From: Leptospira semungkisensis
Lineage (GTDB): Bacteria; Spirochaetota; Leptospiria; Leptospirales; Leptospiraceae
Length of the DNA: 64,000 bases
Direction: 5' to 3'
Assembly: GCF_004770055.1 (NCBI RefSeq)
Contig: NZ_RQEP01000019.1
Coordinates: forward strand, 1-64,000
Both the position numbers and the translations under genes were made by a program. The notes beneath the pieces were generated by a model. That model saw only the letters and a list, made by a program, of their open reading frames with translations. It made no database searches and had not been told where the DNA came from. Positions 27,206-40,499 of this stretch are shown here, piece after piece; position 1 is the first letter of the stretch, and every line of letters begins with the position of its first letter.

Positions 27206-27227
27206 GAGTTTCATTGAGGAGCATGCT

Positions 27228-30824
<3,597 letters not shown>

Positions 30825-30937
30825 TGAGAGTAAGCTTGATGATTTGAACGTTGGATAGAGAGGATAAGACTCTGAGAAAAACGCATTAGGATTCTTGGAT
30901 TCTCTTTTCTTCCAAACTTTAAAAACTTCGTTTATAT

Positions 30938-30972
30938 GAAAAAGCCCGGGTGATTTAAACCTGGGCTTTTTT
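30938..30972. terminator. Bidirectional rho-independent terminator
   Basis: AAAAGCCCGGG (30940-30950) and CCTGGGCTTTT (30960-30970) form an 11-pair stem with one G-T pair and a 9-base loop. A T-run follows on the plus strand (nrdJ) and five Ts on the minus strand, so it may also end the T2SS operon. Confidence 0.9.
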
Positions 30973-31069
30973 ATTTGTACGGAACTTTTAGGAAGAGCTG
31001 AATCTTTCTGAATGAATTTGTTCTTAAAATATATTCCCTGAAAAATTCAAAAGCTAAATCGATTATCGA

Positions 31070-32011
31070 TTAAGGGACTAGGCCGCCATTCGGAAGAGAA
31101 GGTGGACCGTTCAGGCCTGGGATCTTGACTTCAGGTCTTTGGACGAGACCGGTAATAGGAAGACATTTCCCTCCCCCACTCTTTTCTAAGAGAGCAAGCA
31201 TTCCTGCGATATCCTCTCTTTCTGAAGCAAAGTCTCTTTCTAATTCGAAACAAATGCGAAGATTCAATTGAGAGTTTGCAAAATTGTCTGCGAGCCTTAG
31301 ATTTCCGTGCAGATCCAATCGTCCTATCGAAGTATCTATTAGAAATTCTTCAAAATCCAGATTTCCTTGGTCCAATTTGGAATTGATCATTATCTTATTG
31401 ATCCTGAAATTTTCCACCTTTCCCAAGACCGGAAGTTCCGGCATTCCAGGTAGAAATCCTCTGCTTCCATCCGGCATTTTTAAGGAAAAGGAGCCGCTGT
31501 ATCTACTCGCAGGAACTATAAGTGAATCTAATTTTAGATGTCCTTCTAATGCGTCGATTGTACCGACTTGGTCTCCGTCATATTCCACTTTGATTCCGCT
31601 GATATCAAAATCTCCATTGATCTTCTTGCGCATCAAGGAAATCAAACCTGCTTGGATCTCGGCCTTATTCGCTCTCATTTTAAAACTTTGGCCCATGATC
31701 TCCAGAGATTTAACGGAAACTTCTCCCAGTAAAACGGAGACCGACAATTCCCTGAAGAAGACCATGCTTGGTTGGTTGGAGGAAGAATTCAGTACCTGAC
31801 GAACTATATTCTCATACGGAAATAATAAGATCAGAAATAACAGAAAGGAGAAGATGCCCGATCCTATCAGAATCAGTTTTTGTTTTAGGGAAAATCTAGG
31901 AGCGTCCTCTTCTGCATCTTCAGGAGGGAGATCTTCTAATTCCATGGTTAGGAATTCTTCTTCCTCGTTAGAGATGATTTCTTCCTCTTCTATATTTTTT
32001 TCGCGAGGCAT
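31070..32011 (-). CDS. gspN: Type II secretion protein GspN
   Basis: 313 residues: an acidic cytoplasmic N-terminus (about 1-45), one membrane helix (KLILIGSGIFSFLLFLILLF) and a periplasmic domain of repeated beta-strand character with LHGNLRLADNFANSQLNLRI and a Pro/Gly-rich end, as in the GspN family. GspN is found in a subset of T2SS and its role is less clear than that of the core proteins. It is the last gene of the gsp operon, two bases after gspM. Confidence 0.8.
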   Translation of the reverse strand: MPREKNIEEEEIISNEEEEFLTMELEDLPPEDAEEDAPRFSLKQKLILIGSGIFSFLLFLILLFPYENIVRQVLNSSSNQPSMVFFRELSVSVLLGEVSVKSLEIMGQSFKMRANKAEIQAGLISLMRKKINGDFDISGIKVEYDGDQVGTIDALEGHLKLDSLIVPASRYSGSFSLKMPDGSRGFLPGMPELPVLGKVENFRINKIMINSKLDQGNLDFEEFLIDTSIGRLDLHGNLRLADNFANSQLNLRICFELERDFASEREDIAGMLALLEKSGGGKCLPITGLVQRPEVKIPGLNGPPSLPNGGLVP

Positions 32012-32013
32012 AT

Positions 32014-32541
32014 TTATTTTCCAACCACACTATAGGCTGCTATTTTCATGCTTATATCGTATGTATTTCTATCTTGGTAAGGTTTGTTCGTCTGAAAATA
32101 TTCTACTCTTGCGTTCACCTTGTTGCCCTTATCTATATCATATACAACTGCAAGCATGGTCTCTAATGGAACGCCTCTGAAGTTTACATCGAATACGATG
32201 ACCTGGTATTTTCCCTTGTCGATCTGTTTTGCCGGCACGGGTCGCATGGTCGAGATCCTGTCCTTTATACCATGCTCCATAAAGATCCTTTCCAACTTGG
32301 CGGAAAATTCACTTTGGTCTCTTTCTCCGCTGTTCACATTCTCCAAGGAATGGAAATACAGATACTCGGATATAATCTTATCCAGCTTCACGATCATTCC
32401 GGGAGTATCATTGACCCTTTCTCCCAGCTCGGATCGCATCTTATAAACTTTTCGAATGGCTAAGAAGATTAGCGCAAACGAGAGTACTCCTGCTGCGACC
32501 AGTATGAGTAAACGTTCTCTAGGTTCTAGTTTCTGCCACAT
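32014..32541 (-). CDS. gspM: Type II secretion protein GspM
   Basis: 175 residues: short cytoplasmic tail, membrane helix (LLILVAAGVLSFALIFLAI), then a periplasmic alpha/beta domain of ferredoxin-like size (about 90-175), the usual GspM layout. It stabilises GspL in the inner-membrane platform. Similarity in the family is low, so the call rests mainly on topology and its place between gspL and gspN. Confidence 0.78.
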   Translation of the reverse strand: MWQKLEPRERLLILVAAGVLSFALIFLAIRKVYKMRSELGERVNDTPGMIVKLDKIISEYLYFHSLENVNSGERDQSEFSAKLERIFMEHGIKDRISTMRPVPAKQIDKGKYQVIVFDVNFRGVPLETMLAVVYDIDKGNKVNARVEYFQTNKPYQDRNTYDISMKIAAYSVVGK

Positions 32542-32555
32542 AAAGAGTTCGTCCC

Positions 32556-34172
32556 TTATTCGGATTCCCCGGTTTTGGACGCCACCTCCATCTTAATGGT
32601 GAAAGATACCTTGTACGTTTTTAAGCCGTAATTCGATCTGTTATTTTCCAAGCTGATCTTTTTGAACATCTGGGATTTTTCCAAGGATCTTTGGATCACT
32701 CCTATTTCGGAGATCTCGTTCACAGAACCTTGGATGGAAACCGTTCCGTTATCATAAGTGATATTTTGGAATAGGAATGCTTGCATTCCCGGATCTGGAA
32801 AGTTTAAGGAAATCTCATGAAGCACGTCCAATACCGTAGGCTTGGAAAGATACTTACGATAGAGTTCTGTCTTACGCTTTGCACCGTCCCTTAAACCTTT
32901 CGCGTAATCCAAAGGATCAGTATCCATTGGAACACTTGAGCCTGTGCCGGAGCGAACCTTATCCGCTAAGACCTTGTTTGCAGCCGTGAGTTTTTTTCGG
33001 TCTGAAAAAATCCCTAGGAAGAACACTCCAATCAGAAGAAATATGGAGACTCCGGAAAGGATCATGTGCGGTTTAAACGCGGAAAGATCGAATAAATTCT
33101 TGTTTAGCTTCTTTACATAAGGAGTTTCTAAGAAATCTATTTTAGCTTTTTTTGATAGAACAAGCTGGTGAGCCATTCCAAAGGCGGTGGCAAATCGATC
33201 CGGATCCGGAGATAAGAAATCGTATCTTCTTGCCTGGACTCCAAGATCTTCTCCTAAGAAAGATTCTAGATCTCGTATCTTACTTCCTTCACCGGAAAGA
33301 TAGATAACTTCAGGTCTTTCTGTTTCTTCGAGAGATAGAAAGCTTCTTCTGATTTCTTCGCTTAAAGCTAAGAAGAATTCTTGGGCTATGCCAAATGCTT
33401 TTTTGATATCCGCTACTTTCAGTTTATATTCTTTCGCGAATAAGTTGAGACCGTCTTCTGGGGAATGAAATGGTTCGAATTGTATACTGGTCTTAAGAGC
33501 TTCTGCCTTATCTTTGGAAATCTTTAACGCCTTAGAAATTTCTTCCGTAAGTGCTTCTCCTCCAAGAGAAAGAAAACGCGTATGGGCTATCTTACCATCC
33601 TTACTTACGTTCAGAATGGTTCTTCTTCCCCCAATATCCAATTGAGCCACATTAGAAAAAGGGATCTCTTTTCCTAAATGTTTCGGGATAAGAGATCCGA
33701 GGCAAACGGAGTCTACGAAGATCCCACGAAATACCATTGTAGATTCCAAAAAAGGAGAAGCCAATGTATCGAACTCGGAATGATGAGCAGTATACGTAAT
33801 CACATCCGATTTATCCTGGTCGATTCTCCATACGGAACCCAATACCTCTACGGTTTCCATTGGAAAAGGAACCCTACTTTCTACTTCAAATGGAATGACT
33901 TCTTTTACTGCCTTTTCGGTAGTTAAGGGAATAGAAATCTCTCTTACAAAGAGTTTATCTAAGGAAAGAGAAAGAACGAGTGCATTCTCTCCCGGAAAAT
34001 AGGTATTCAAGAATCGGAGTATATTGGTTTCATACTCCCTTTCTTCCATCCGAGAGATCGGCATACTTTCGGATCTCAGTAGTGTAAGATTGCCTGCGAC
34101 TCTCTGGAATAAGGCCCCTTTAACCGAGGTAGTTCCATAATCCACCGCTAGGAATTTTTCATATAAGAACAT
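32556..34172 (-). CDS. gspL: Type II secretion protein GspL (PilM/PilN-like)
   Basis: 538 residues, longer than the usual 400. It opens with an actin-like ATPase fold (FLAVDYGTTSVKGALF, then AQLDIGGRRTILNVSKDG) through about 350, has a membrane helix at about 368-388 (MILSGVSIFLLIGVFFLGIF), and a periplasmic coiled-coil plus ferredoxin-like domain resembling PilN. GspL recruits the GspE ATPase to the membrane. The ATG overlaps the gspK stop as TAATG. Confidence 0.85.
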   Translation of the reverse strand: MFLYEKFLAVDYGTTSVKGALFQRVAGNLTLLRSESMPISRMEEREYETNILRFLNTYFPGENALVLSLSLDKLFVREISIPLTTEKAVKEVIPFEVESRVPFPMETVEVLGSVWRIDQDKSDVITYTAHHSEFDTLASPFLESTMVFRGIFVDSVCLGSLIPKHLGKEIPFSNVAQLDIGGRRTILNVSKDGKIAHTRFLSLGGEALTEEISKALKISKDKAEALKTSIQFEPFHSPEDGLNLFAKEYKLKVADIKKAFGIAQEFFLALSEEIRRSFLSLEETERPEVIYLSGEGSKIRDLESFLGEDLGVQARRYDFLSPDPDRFATAFGMAHQLVLSKKAKIDFLETPYVKKLNKNLFDLSAFKPHMILSGVSIFLLIGVFFLGIFSDRKKLTAANKVLADKVRSGTGSSVPMDTDPLDYAKGLRDGAKRKTELYRKYLSKPTVLDVLHEISLNFPDPGMQAFLFQNITYDNGTVSIQGSVNEISEIGVIQRSLEKSQMFKKISLENNRSNYGLKTYKVSFTIKMEVASKTGESE

Positions 34173-35308
34173 TAATCTTCTCTATAATATAGCATGATGT
34201 TATTTGTTAAATCAAAAATCCCGGTGATCCGTCTTACGACTTTCTTTCCGGCAAGAACGTCCGCGTTCTTATTTTGATTTGAGTTAAGTCCCACTTCTCC
34301 GACGGCTGTGATTCTGTATATTTCCCCTTTGGATTTGATCCTTCCTCCCGAGACATCGGTTCCCTCTCCCGCAAGTTCTTTATACAGGGAAAGGCCTCCC
34401 ACAGAAGGCACCTGGAACTCAGGTACTGTCTCAAGGTCCTTGGTTTCCTTCAGATAGCCACCCTTCTTGATCTTCAATTTCATGATCTGCAGGGCCGCCT
34501 GTCTGGTCATAAAATCGGATAGAGACATTAAAACGAAGTAAGGCGCGGCGTTCAAGTTGATTCTATCGTCGTAGTTCCTCTGGAATGGGACGAAGGCGGT
34601 AAAATTATTGGCTACCACGAAATCGGCGTCTGTGACCAGACTCTTCTCCTCATCCGTCATGAAATCTTTGGAATTTTTCTCATCATAGTCGGGCGGTTTT
34701 TGAGAACCGTAGACGATCTTAGGATCGAATCCTTTTACAGAAGTCAGTTCGGAAAGAGAATACAAATATCCGTTCTTGATCTTACGAGGAGGGATCAATT
34801 TTTCGTAATACGGTGATTCTGAATTTCCCTGGCTGTCATCATCCAGCCAATCGATGAGTGGGTTCAAGATATCTCTTTTCAATCCCAATCTTTCCAAAAG
34901 CCTTTGAGCCATTTCCTGGTTTCTCAAATTGATATCTTTGGTATCGGTATTGTAGACTGAGTTCAGATTTATTTTTCCGTCCTCGCCTTGGAGCTTATAA
35001 TAGATAAACCCTCCGCCTAAAGGAACTGGTGGAGGATTTAAACCGATCCCAGATTGGTAGAGCTGTTCTTCCGGAATTTTTCGTAGAGCTCCAAGCCCTC
35101 CTTGGAATCCCGCTTTAGCAAGAAGAAGAGCTCGAAATCCGGACATTTCTCCTTGAGAAATTTTGTATTCGGAAACGGATCTGTCTGCGAAGTCCAAGGT
35201 GGTAGTGATCGCAGCTACTCCCACACCGAATACAAGAAGCATGACCACTGCTCCCCTTCTTCTGGAAAGTCTTGTGCCTCTCATTCCTAAGCCCTTGGAT
35301 GAATTCAT
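34172..35308 (-). CDS. gspK: Type II secretion minor pseudopilin GspK
   Basis: 378 residues. An N-terminal pseudopilin segment (LSRRRGAVVMLLVFGVGVAA) carries the leader-peptidase cleavage site RRG|A and lacks the Glu at +5, as expected of GspK, which tips the pseudopilus. The large insert has GspK features: EDGKINLNSVYNTD, LIDWLDDDSQGNSESPYYE and RINLNAAPYFVL. With GspI and GspJ it forms the tip complex. It overlaps gspJ and gspL by 4 and 1 bases. Confidence 0.9.
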   Translation of the reverse strand: MNSSKGLGMRGTRLSRRRGAVVMLLVFGVGVAAITTTLDFADRSVSEYKISQGEMSGFRALLLAKAGFQGGLGALRKIPEEQLYQSGIGLNPPPVPLGGGFIYYKLQGEDGKINLNSVYNTDTKDINLRNQEMAQRLLERLGLKRDILNPLIDWLDDDSQGNSESPYYEKLIPPRKIKNGYLYSLSELTSVKGFDPKIVYGSQKPPDYDEKNSKDFMTDEEKSLVTDADFVVANNFTAFVPFQRNYDDRINLNAAPYFVLMSLSDFMTRQAALQIMKLKIKKGGYLKETKDLETVPEFQVPSVGGLSLYKELAGEGTDVSGGRIKSKGEIYRITAVGEVGLNSNQNKNADVLAGKKVVRRITGIFDLTNNIMLYYRED

Positions 35309-36003
35309 TTGATAAGCATCCCCGGAAACGCCAAGGTCTCGAATCTTCTTTCCTTGGATCCTAAATTTGCGATGAGTTCTATTCTGATCAAGCGAGGAAT
35401 GTTCTTACTTTCTCTGGAGTCCCATTCATCTTCCCATTTGGTCCCTGTGCGGGAGAATTTGAAGGACATGCTTTTTACATTGTCGAGTAGTTCGTATTCT
35501 AATCCGCCAGCAAACGGATATTTATCTACGATTGCATCTTCTCTTCTTACAAGAGTATAGAAATCAGACTCGGAGCCTTCTTTTTTTCTTAGGAAATACT
35601 CCACTTCTCTTACTTCGGGCAATGCGGTTTCTTCTGAGTTGGGATGCACAGCGGCAAACACTATGAATTGATCGTTAGAACTTTCTCCCGGATGTTTTTT
35701 ACCATCTTCGGATTTGCGGTCCTTTCTGCTCACGAATACCAGTCTCTTCTCCGATTGAAAATAGAATGCCATGGACAATGTGCTTCGGACATTCTCAATT
35801 GCAGAGATCGCCTTTTCTCTTTCTACACCTTCGTTACTGGAATTATCTCTTGTGATCTTTAAAATAGAAGTGTAGGTCCCGAATACCATCACGAGTAGAG
35901 ATCCGAGTAGTGCTGCGACAATCACGAGTTCGATCAGAGTAAACCCGGATCTGTATCGATTTCGTATAACGCGAATTCTAATGCGAGAAGAAGAAAACAT
36001 CAA
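35305..36003 (-). CDS. gspJ: Type II secretion minor pseudopilin GspJ
   Basis: 232 residues with a prepilin signature YRSGFTLIELVIVAALLGSL (cleavage after Gly, Glu at +5), followed by a beta-rich domain. The order H-I-J-K and the length fit GspJ. The GspO prepilin peptidase that would process it is not in this window. Overlaps gspI by four bases. Confidence 0.87.
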   Translation of the reverse strand: MMFSSSRIRIRVIRNRYRSGFTLIELVIVAALLGSLLVMVFGTYTSILKITRDNSSNEGVEREKAISAIENVRSTLSMAFYFQSEKRLVFVSRKDRKSEDGKKHPGESSNDQFIVFAAVHPNSEETALPEVREVEYFLRKKEGSESDFYTLVRREDAIVDKYPFAGGLEYELLDNVKSMSFKFSRTGTKWEDEWDSRESKNIPRLIRIELIANLGSKERRFETLAFPGMLIK

Positions 36004-36551
36004 TTCATCCTCGCCTTAAATGTTTCGACGGTATATTGTTCCTTGACCAGATTTCCTTGCTGGTCTCTTCCTCCGGTAGGATATTCAATCGTCACATAGA
36101 TATGGAATACGTTAATCAAACCTCCTGTTGCGGAGCCTTGATTATTTCCAGTTCTCTTTGCAATCAGGTCGTTCTGAGCGGAGTTCCCACCTAAAAGATC
36201 CTCCGGTTTTTTTCCGCCTTTTCCAGAAAGCTTGAGAAGATCTAGATTTTCATCTTTGATAATTGTTGTGAATTTCCAGTCCTTATAACCTGGGATCTCT
36301 CCGGAAGTAGTATCTTCTTGTAAAATGGTTGCCGAATCGATCTGAGCCATTTTTATTTTCGCTAGGTGAGTTGCTTCCATTTGCAATGCTGCGAATTTCT
36401 TGAGTCTCACACCTTCGGCAACAGTCATGAGCACGTAGGCAAGCCAAGCGGAAGCGATTCCGATCGCTAGTACCATTTCCAAAATGGTAAAACCGGATCG
36501 TCTTCTTCGAAAAAACTTCTTCTTAGAGTTGGCTCGAGCCGTACGTTTCAT
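36000..36551 (-). CDS. gspI: Type II secretion minor pseudopilin GspI
   Basis: 183 residues. A very basic leader (KKKFFRRRR) precedes SGFTILEMVLAIGIASAWLA with the prepilin cleavage site and Glu at +5. The C-terminal domain is short and beta-rich. Position after gspH supports GspI. The start overlaps the end of gspH by 29 bases and lacks a strong Shine-Dalgarno, so translational coupling is likely. Confidence 0.85.
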   Translation of the reverse strand: MKRTARANSKKKFFRRRRSGFTILEMVLAIGIASAWLAYVLMTVAEGVRLKKFAALQMEATHLAKIKMAQIDSATILQEDTTSGEIPGYKDWKFTTIIKDENLDLLKLSGKGGKKPEDLLGGNSAQNDLIAKRTGNNQGSATGGLINVFHIYVTIEYPTGGRDQQGNLVKEQYTVETFKARMN

Positions 36552-37089
36552 TTTGTTTGTACCATTCTAGATTCTCTTTCGGGATCAGAACTTCACCATC
36601 TTTTACTTCCGACTTTCCACCGTATCTTCGTACGATCAAGGTTCTCTTGATTTCTGGATCGGGACCCAAATGGATATAAAAATCTTCGGACACTGCAAGA
36701 GGAGAAAAAGGAATACGGACTTTTCCGTTCACGTATCTATATCCCCTTCCATCCATAACATCTACGATAGAAGAGGAGCTAGGTAATTCCCTATCCTTAA
36801 AGACGGGTAGCTCTTTCAAACCGGTATCATCCCTGTCCATATCTATGACCGAGTAGGTTTCCGTATCTATGTTCAATTGAAGATAGACTGTTCTTTGGTA
36901 TAGCTTAGCTCTACGAAAACAGAAGGTAACCACATCATGAAGCACCATGGCTTCTTCTTGGGCTCCCGGAGTGAATAGGCTTGTTAAGGAAGGAAGCACG
37001 AGGGCGAACATGACTCCGATCAAGGATACTACGATTGCAAGCTCGATTAGAGTGAAACCGGAACGTCTCCTGTTGGTCCCCGTGCGCAT
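36523..37089 (-). CDS. gspH: Type II secretion minor pseudopilin GspH
   Basis: 188 residues with RRSGFTLIELAIVVSLIGVM as prepilin signature and a GspH-type domain with an early hydrophobic block (MVLHDVVTFCFRRAKLYQRT). It follows gspG by eight bases. It may cap or branch the pseudopilus near its tip. Confidence 0.86.
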   Translation of the reverse strand: MRTGTNRRRSGFTLIELAIVVSLIGVMFALVLPSLTSLFTPGAQEEAMVLHDVVTFCFRRAKLYQRTVYLQLNIDTETYSVIDMDRDDTGLKELPVFKDRELPSSSSIVDVMDGRGYRYVNGKVRIPFSPLAVSEDFYIHLGPDPEIKRTLIVRRYGGKSEVKDGEVLIPKENLEWYKQNETYGSSQL

Positions 37090-37096
37090 AGTCGGA

Positions 37097-37564
37097 TTAT
37101 TTTTTGGAGAACTGAGGTGGATATTCCTCTTCTTTCATAATGTCGAAGTCGGCATTATCTCCTTCTCCACCTTCTACCTTATCTCTTCCGTAAGTGAGGA
37201 TCTGGATATCTCCTGAATTATCGAACCTAAGTTTATAAGGATTTTTCCAAGGGTCCTTCAATACGTCTTTGCTATTGACCATAGGTCTCCAGTCTTCAGG
37301 AACATCTCCTGTAGTAGGCTTCTCTGCAAGAGCGTCTAACCCTTGGTCTTCGCTAGGATAGTTCCCGAATTTCTGCGCGTATCTTTCCAAATGCATTCTA
37401 AGCTCTTGCTTGTCCTTGCGGAGTTTCAGAGCTGCTGTATCGTTATTCACGCCGGTGATGTCGATGTTTACGATGATGATTGCCATCAAGGCTCCCAAAA
37501 TAGCGACCACAATGGCTAACTCGATAAGAGTGAATCCTTTTCTTCTTTTATTTCCCGTTTTCAA
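37097..37564 (-). CDS. gspG: Type II secretion major pseudopilin GspG
   Basis: 155 residues: short basic leader, KGFTLIELAIVVAILGALMA (cleavage after Gly, Glu at +5), then the GspG domain with YAQKFGNYPSEDQGLDALAE and DWRPMVNSKDVLKDPWKNPY, the conserved calcium-loop region of major pseudopilins. It is the main subunit of the periplasmic pseudopilus. Confidence 0.96.
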   Translation of the reverse strand: MKTGNKRRKGFTLIELAIVVAILGALMAIIIVNIDITGVNNDTAALKLRKDKQELRMHLERYAQKFGNYPSEDQGLDALAEKPTTGDVPEDWRPMVNSKDVLKDPWKNPYKLRFDNSGDIQILTYGRDKVEGGEGDNADFDIMKEEEYPPQFSKK

Positions 37565-37590
37565 AGTCGGTTCTCCTACTGATTCTAATT

Positions 37591-38817
37591 TTAAATCCCT
37601 TGTAAGTTCTGGGTCAAGCTGAACATCGGGACGATGATTGCAGCCATAATAATTCCGATCGCGAATCCCATAAAAACCAGCATAAACGGTTCTATCGCTT
37701 GGGTCGCATTTTTGAGGGAAGTATCTACTTCCGTATCGTAGATCTCTGCGAGTTTATTCAACATTTCGGGGACCCTATCAGATACCTCTCCCGCAGACAT
37801 CATCCCCAATACTAATTGAGGAAGGATCTCTGAATTTGCGAAGGAAGAAGAAAGCTTCTCTCCTTCTCTGATTCGGACGATTGCGTTACGTATTTCCTCT
37901 CCGAAGACTGAATGGTTTACGATCTGTTCCACGATCTGTAATGAAATAATAAGAGGAACTCGGTTCGTAAGAAGGATCCCTAGGTTTCTCGCGAAATTCG
38001 AGATCAAAACTTTCTTATTCAGAGTTCGTATAATAGGGATCTTTAATACGAATTTTTCCCATTTTTCTTTTCCTTCGGGAGTACTCTTATAAAAAAAGAA
38101 ACCTATTATTCCTGCGCCAATTGCAGGAAATAGAATGAACCACCAACCGGTAATGAGCTGAGAAGTCCCAAGCACGATCCGAGTGATCATCGGCAAGGTA
38201 GCATTGAATTCTACGAATAGATGTTCTATCTGAGGTACAACAGTAGTTAGAAGAAATATAATCACGATCTGCAATAAAATAAAGATGATCGCAGGATAGA
38301 CCAATGCAGTCGTAACCTTTCCTTTTAATTCAAGGTTCTTTTCTTCCATTTCTGCAAGTCGGATTAGAGCGGTCTCGTAATCCCCTGTTCTTTCTCCCAC
38401 AGAAACTAAAGAAGGATACTGGCTTGGAAAAACATCTGGGTGTTTTCTCATTGCATCGGACAGAGAGCTACCTTCGGTAATATCCGCTTGCATAGCGACT
38501 ACCACTTTGCGGAACACTTCGTGGTCCGTCTGTTCGATGATATTAGAGAGGGATTTGTCTAAGGGGATCCCTGCTCCTAAAAGAGTCCCTAATTGTCTCG
38601 AAAAGAGTCCTATGATCTTTTTAGGAACTCGATAGAGAAATTTAGCTAAGAACGGAAATAGTTCCCTGTCCTTTCTTTCTGCATCTTCAGAGATCTGTCT
38701 TACATACAGGCCCTTGCCCTTCAGCTTTGTCCGAGCAGATTGCAGATTCGGGGCGTCTATAATCCCTTTCTCTTCTTTTCCTTTTTTATTAAAGGCTGTA
38801 TAAGTAAAAAGAGCCAT
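37591..38817 (-). CDS. gspF: Type II secretion inner-membrane platform protein GspF
   Basis: 408 residues, normal length. Two homologous cytoplasmic helical domains (about 65-170 and 270-370) alternate with membrane helices (LVYPAIIFILLQIVIIFLLT, and the C-terminal IEPFMLVFMGFAIGIIMAAI). The N-terminal FTYTAFNKKGKEEKGIIDA is typical. GspF couples the GspE motor to pseudopilin assembly. Confidence 0.96.
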   Translation of the reverse strand: MALFTYTAFNKKGKEEKGIIDAPNLQSARTKLKGKGLYVRQISEDAERKDRELFPFLAKFLYRVPKKIIGLFSRQLGTLLGAGIPLDKSLSNIIEQTDHEVFRKVVVAMQADITEGSSLSDAMRKHPDVFPSQYPSLVSVGERTGDYETALIRLAEMEEKNLELKGKVTTALVYPAIIFILLQIVIIFLLTTVVPQIEHLFVEFNATLPMITRIVLGTSQLITGWWFILFPAIGAGIIGFFFYKSTPEGKEKWEKFVLKIPIIRTLNKKVLISNFARNLGILLTNRVPLIISLQIVEQIVNHSVFGEEIRNAIVRIREGEKLSSSFANSEILPQLVLGMMSAGEVSDRVPEMLNKLAEIYDTEVDTSLKNATQAIEPFMLVFMGFAIGIIMAAIIVPMFSLTQNLQGI

Positions 38818-38822
38818 TGGGT

Positions 38823-40496
38823 TTAAGTGACCCTTAACACTTCATCCGGAGTAGTTACTCCATCGATTACCTTACGGATACCATATTCTCTCATAGTAGT
38901 GAACCCGTTCTCTAAGGCCACTTCGTTGATCTTATTCGTGTCTGATCCGGCGAGGATTGCGTTCTTGATTGGCGTATCTATGATCAGGAATTCGTAAACT
39001 CCGGTTCTTCCCTTAAAGCCTGTGCCCATACAATGAGAGCAGCCCGTTCCCTTGTAGAGAACTCCGTTTTTCAATTCCTTCTTGGCGATACCGATGGATT
39101 CTAATTCTGCGGGAGTCGGTTTGTAGGAAGTCTTGCATTGAGGACAGATAGTCCTTACAAGACGTTGCGCCATAAACCCAAGCACTGTAGAAGTGATCAA
39201 GTAAGGCTCAATCCCCATATCGATCAAACGGGTTGCTGCGGAAGCCGCATCGTTCGTGTGAAGCGTGGAGAAAACCAAGTGACCAGTAAGAGAAGCTTGG
39301 ATCGCGATCCTTGCGGTCTCTTCGTCCCGAATCTCCCCTACCATGATGACATCCGGGTCTTGACGAAGAATGGCTCGAAGACCTGTAGCGAAAGTCAGTC
39401 CGATCTTTTCCTGCATTTGCATTTGGGAAACGCCTTCGATCTGGTATTCCACTGGGTCTTCGCATGTGATAATATTTCTTTCTTCCGTATTCAGCTCGGT
39501 AAGTGCAGAATACAGAGTGGTAGATTTTCCGGATCCTGTTGGTCCAGTAACAAGAATAATCCCATGCGGTTCGTAGATCAGAGTCTGTAATGTCTTAACG
39601 AGTTCCGGATAGAATCCCATGGTAGATAGGGAATATTTTTGGTCCGTCTTATTTAAGAGACGCATAACGATACGTTCTCCGAATTGACAAGGAATGGTGG
39701 AGACCCGAATGTCCACATCCTTTCCGGCCAATCTCAGTTTGATCCTACCATCCTGAGGAAGCCTGTTTTCCGCAATGTTCAGGTTGGACATGATCTTGAT
39801 ACGAGAAGTGATCCCTGCATGATACGATTTGGGAGGAGTTAGAACATTATGCAAGATACCATCTATACGGTAACGGACCACCAGGCTTTTCTCGTAAGGC
39901 TCAACGTGAATATCCGATGCCCTTTCGTTTACTGCTTGAGAAAGGATCACGTTCACCATCTTGATGATGGGCGCATCATCCGAAAGATCGATTGTCTCGT
40001 TGTCGAAACCTTCTGCAAGCTCGGAGAAACTTCCCTCCATCTCATTCAATAGATCTTTCGCAGCTGCGGAAGTAGTATCGAATTGGGAATGGATAATCCT
40101 CATGATCTCCGGTTCAGGAGCGAGGATGAAATCTACTTTAAATTCTCTTAAATTAGAACGAACATCATCCATCGGATGCAGATCGGTGGGATCGGAAACT
40201 GCTACCTTGATCGTTTTCTTATTCAGTTCGAAAGGGACTAATCTACTTTTTTGGATGAGCTTAAGAGGAATACGATCGTATACCTCTTCCATTCCCTTGA
40301 ACTCCAGTTTTTCGCGGAACTCCATTCTGTAGAGTCGGGCCATAGCCTTAAGAACATCTATCTCTCCGGCTATTCCTTTTTTCTGGAGAATATGACCTAG
40401 GGGTAGATGGTTCTTCTTCTGCAGTTTGAGGGAATCTTCCAGATCCTTTGCAGAAATGACTCCGTCCTCGACGAGAATGTCCCCTAGCGTTTTCAC
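38823..40496 (-). CDS. gspE: Type II secretion ATPase GspE
   Basis: 557 residues. An N-terminal MshEN-like domain that binds GspL (about 1-150) precedes the ATPase core with Walker [10 protein letters not shown] (about 318-326), the Asp box [12 protein letters not shown], Walker [11 protein letters not shown] and His box [14 protein letters not shown]. The zinc-binding CPQC...CSHC pairs (about 455-492) are all present. It drives pseudopilus assembly from the cytoplasmic face. Lies four bases after gspD. Confidence 0.97.
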   Translation of the reverse strand: MKTLGDILVEDGVISAKDLEDSLKLQKKNHLPLGHILQKKGIAGEIDVLKAMARLYRMEFREKLEFKGMEEVYDRIPLKLIQKSRLVPFELNKKTIKVAVSDPTDLHPMDDVRSNLREFKVDFILAPEPEIMRIIHSQFDTTSAAAKDLLNEMEGSFSELAEGFDNETIDLSDDAPIIKMVNVILSQAVNERASDIHVEPYEKSLVVRYRIDGILHNVLTPPKSYHAGITSRIKIMSNLNIAENRLPQDGRIKLRLAGKDVDIRVSTIPCQFGERIVMRLLNKTDQKYSLSTMGFYPELVKTLQTLIYEPHGIILVTGPTGSGKSTTLYSALTELNTEERNIITCEDPVEYQIEGVSQMQMQEKIGLTFATGLRAILRQDPDVIMVGEIRDEETARIAIQASLTGHLVFSTLHTNDAASAATRLIDMGIEPYLITSTVLGFMAQRLVRTICPQCKTSYKPTPAELESIGIAKKELKNGVLYKGTGCSHCMGTGFKGRTGVYEFLIIDTPIKNAILAGSDTNKINEVALENGFTTMREYGIRKVIDGVTTPDEVLRVT

Positions 40497-40499
40497 TAT

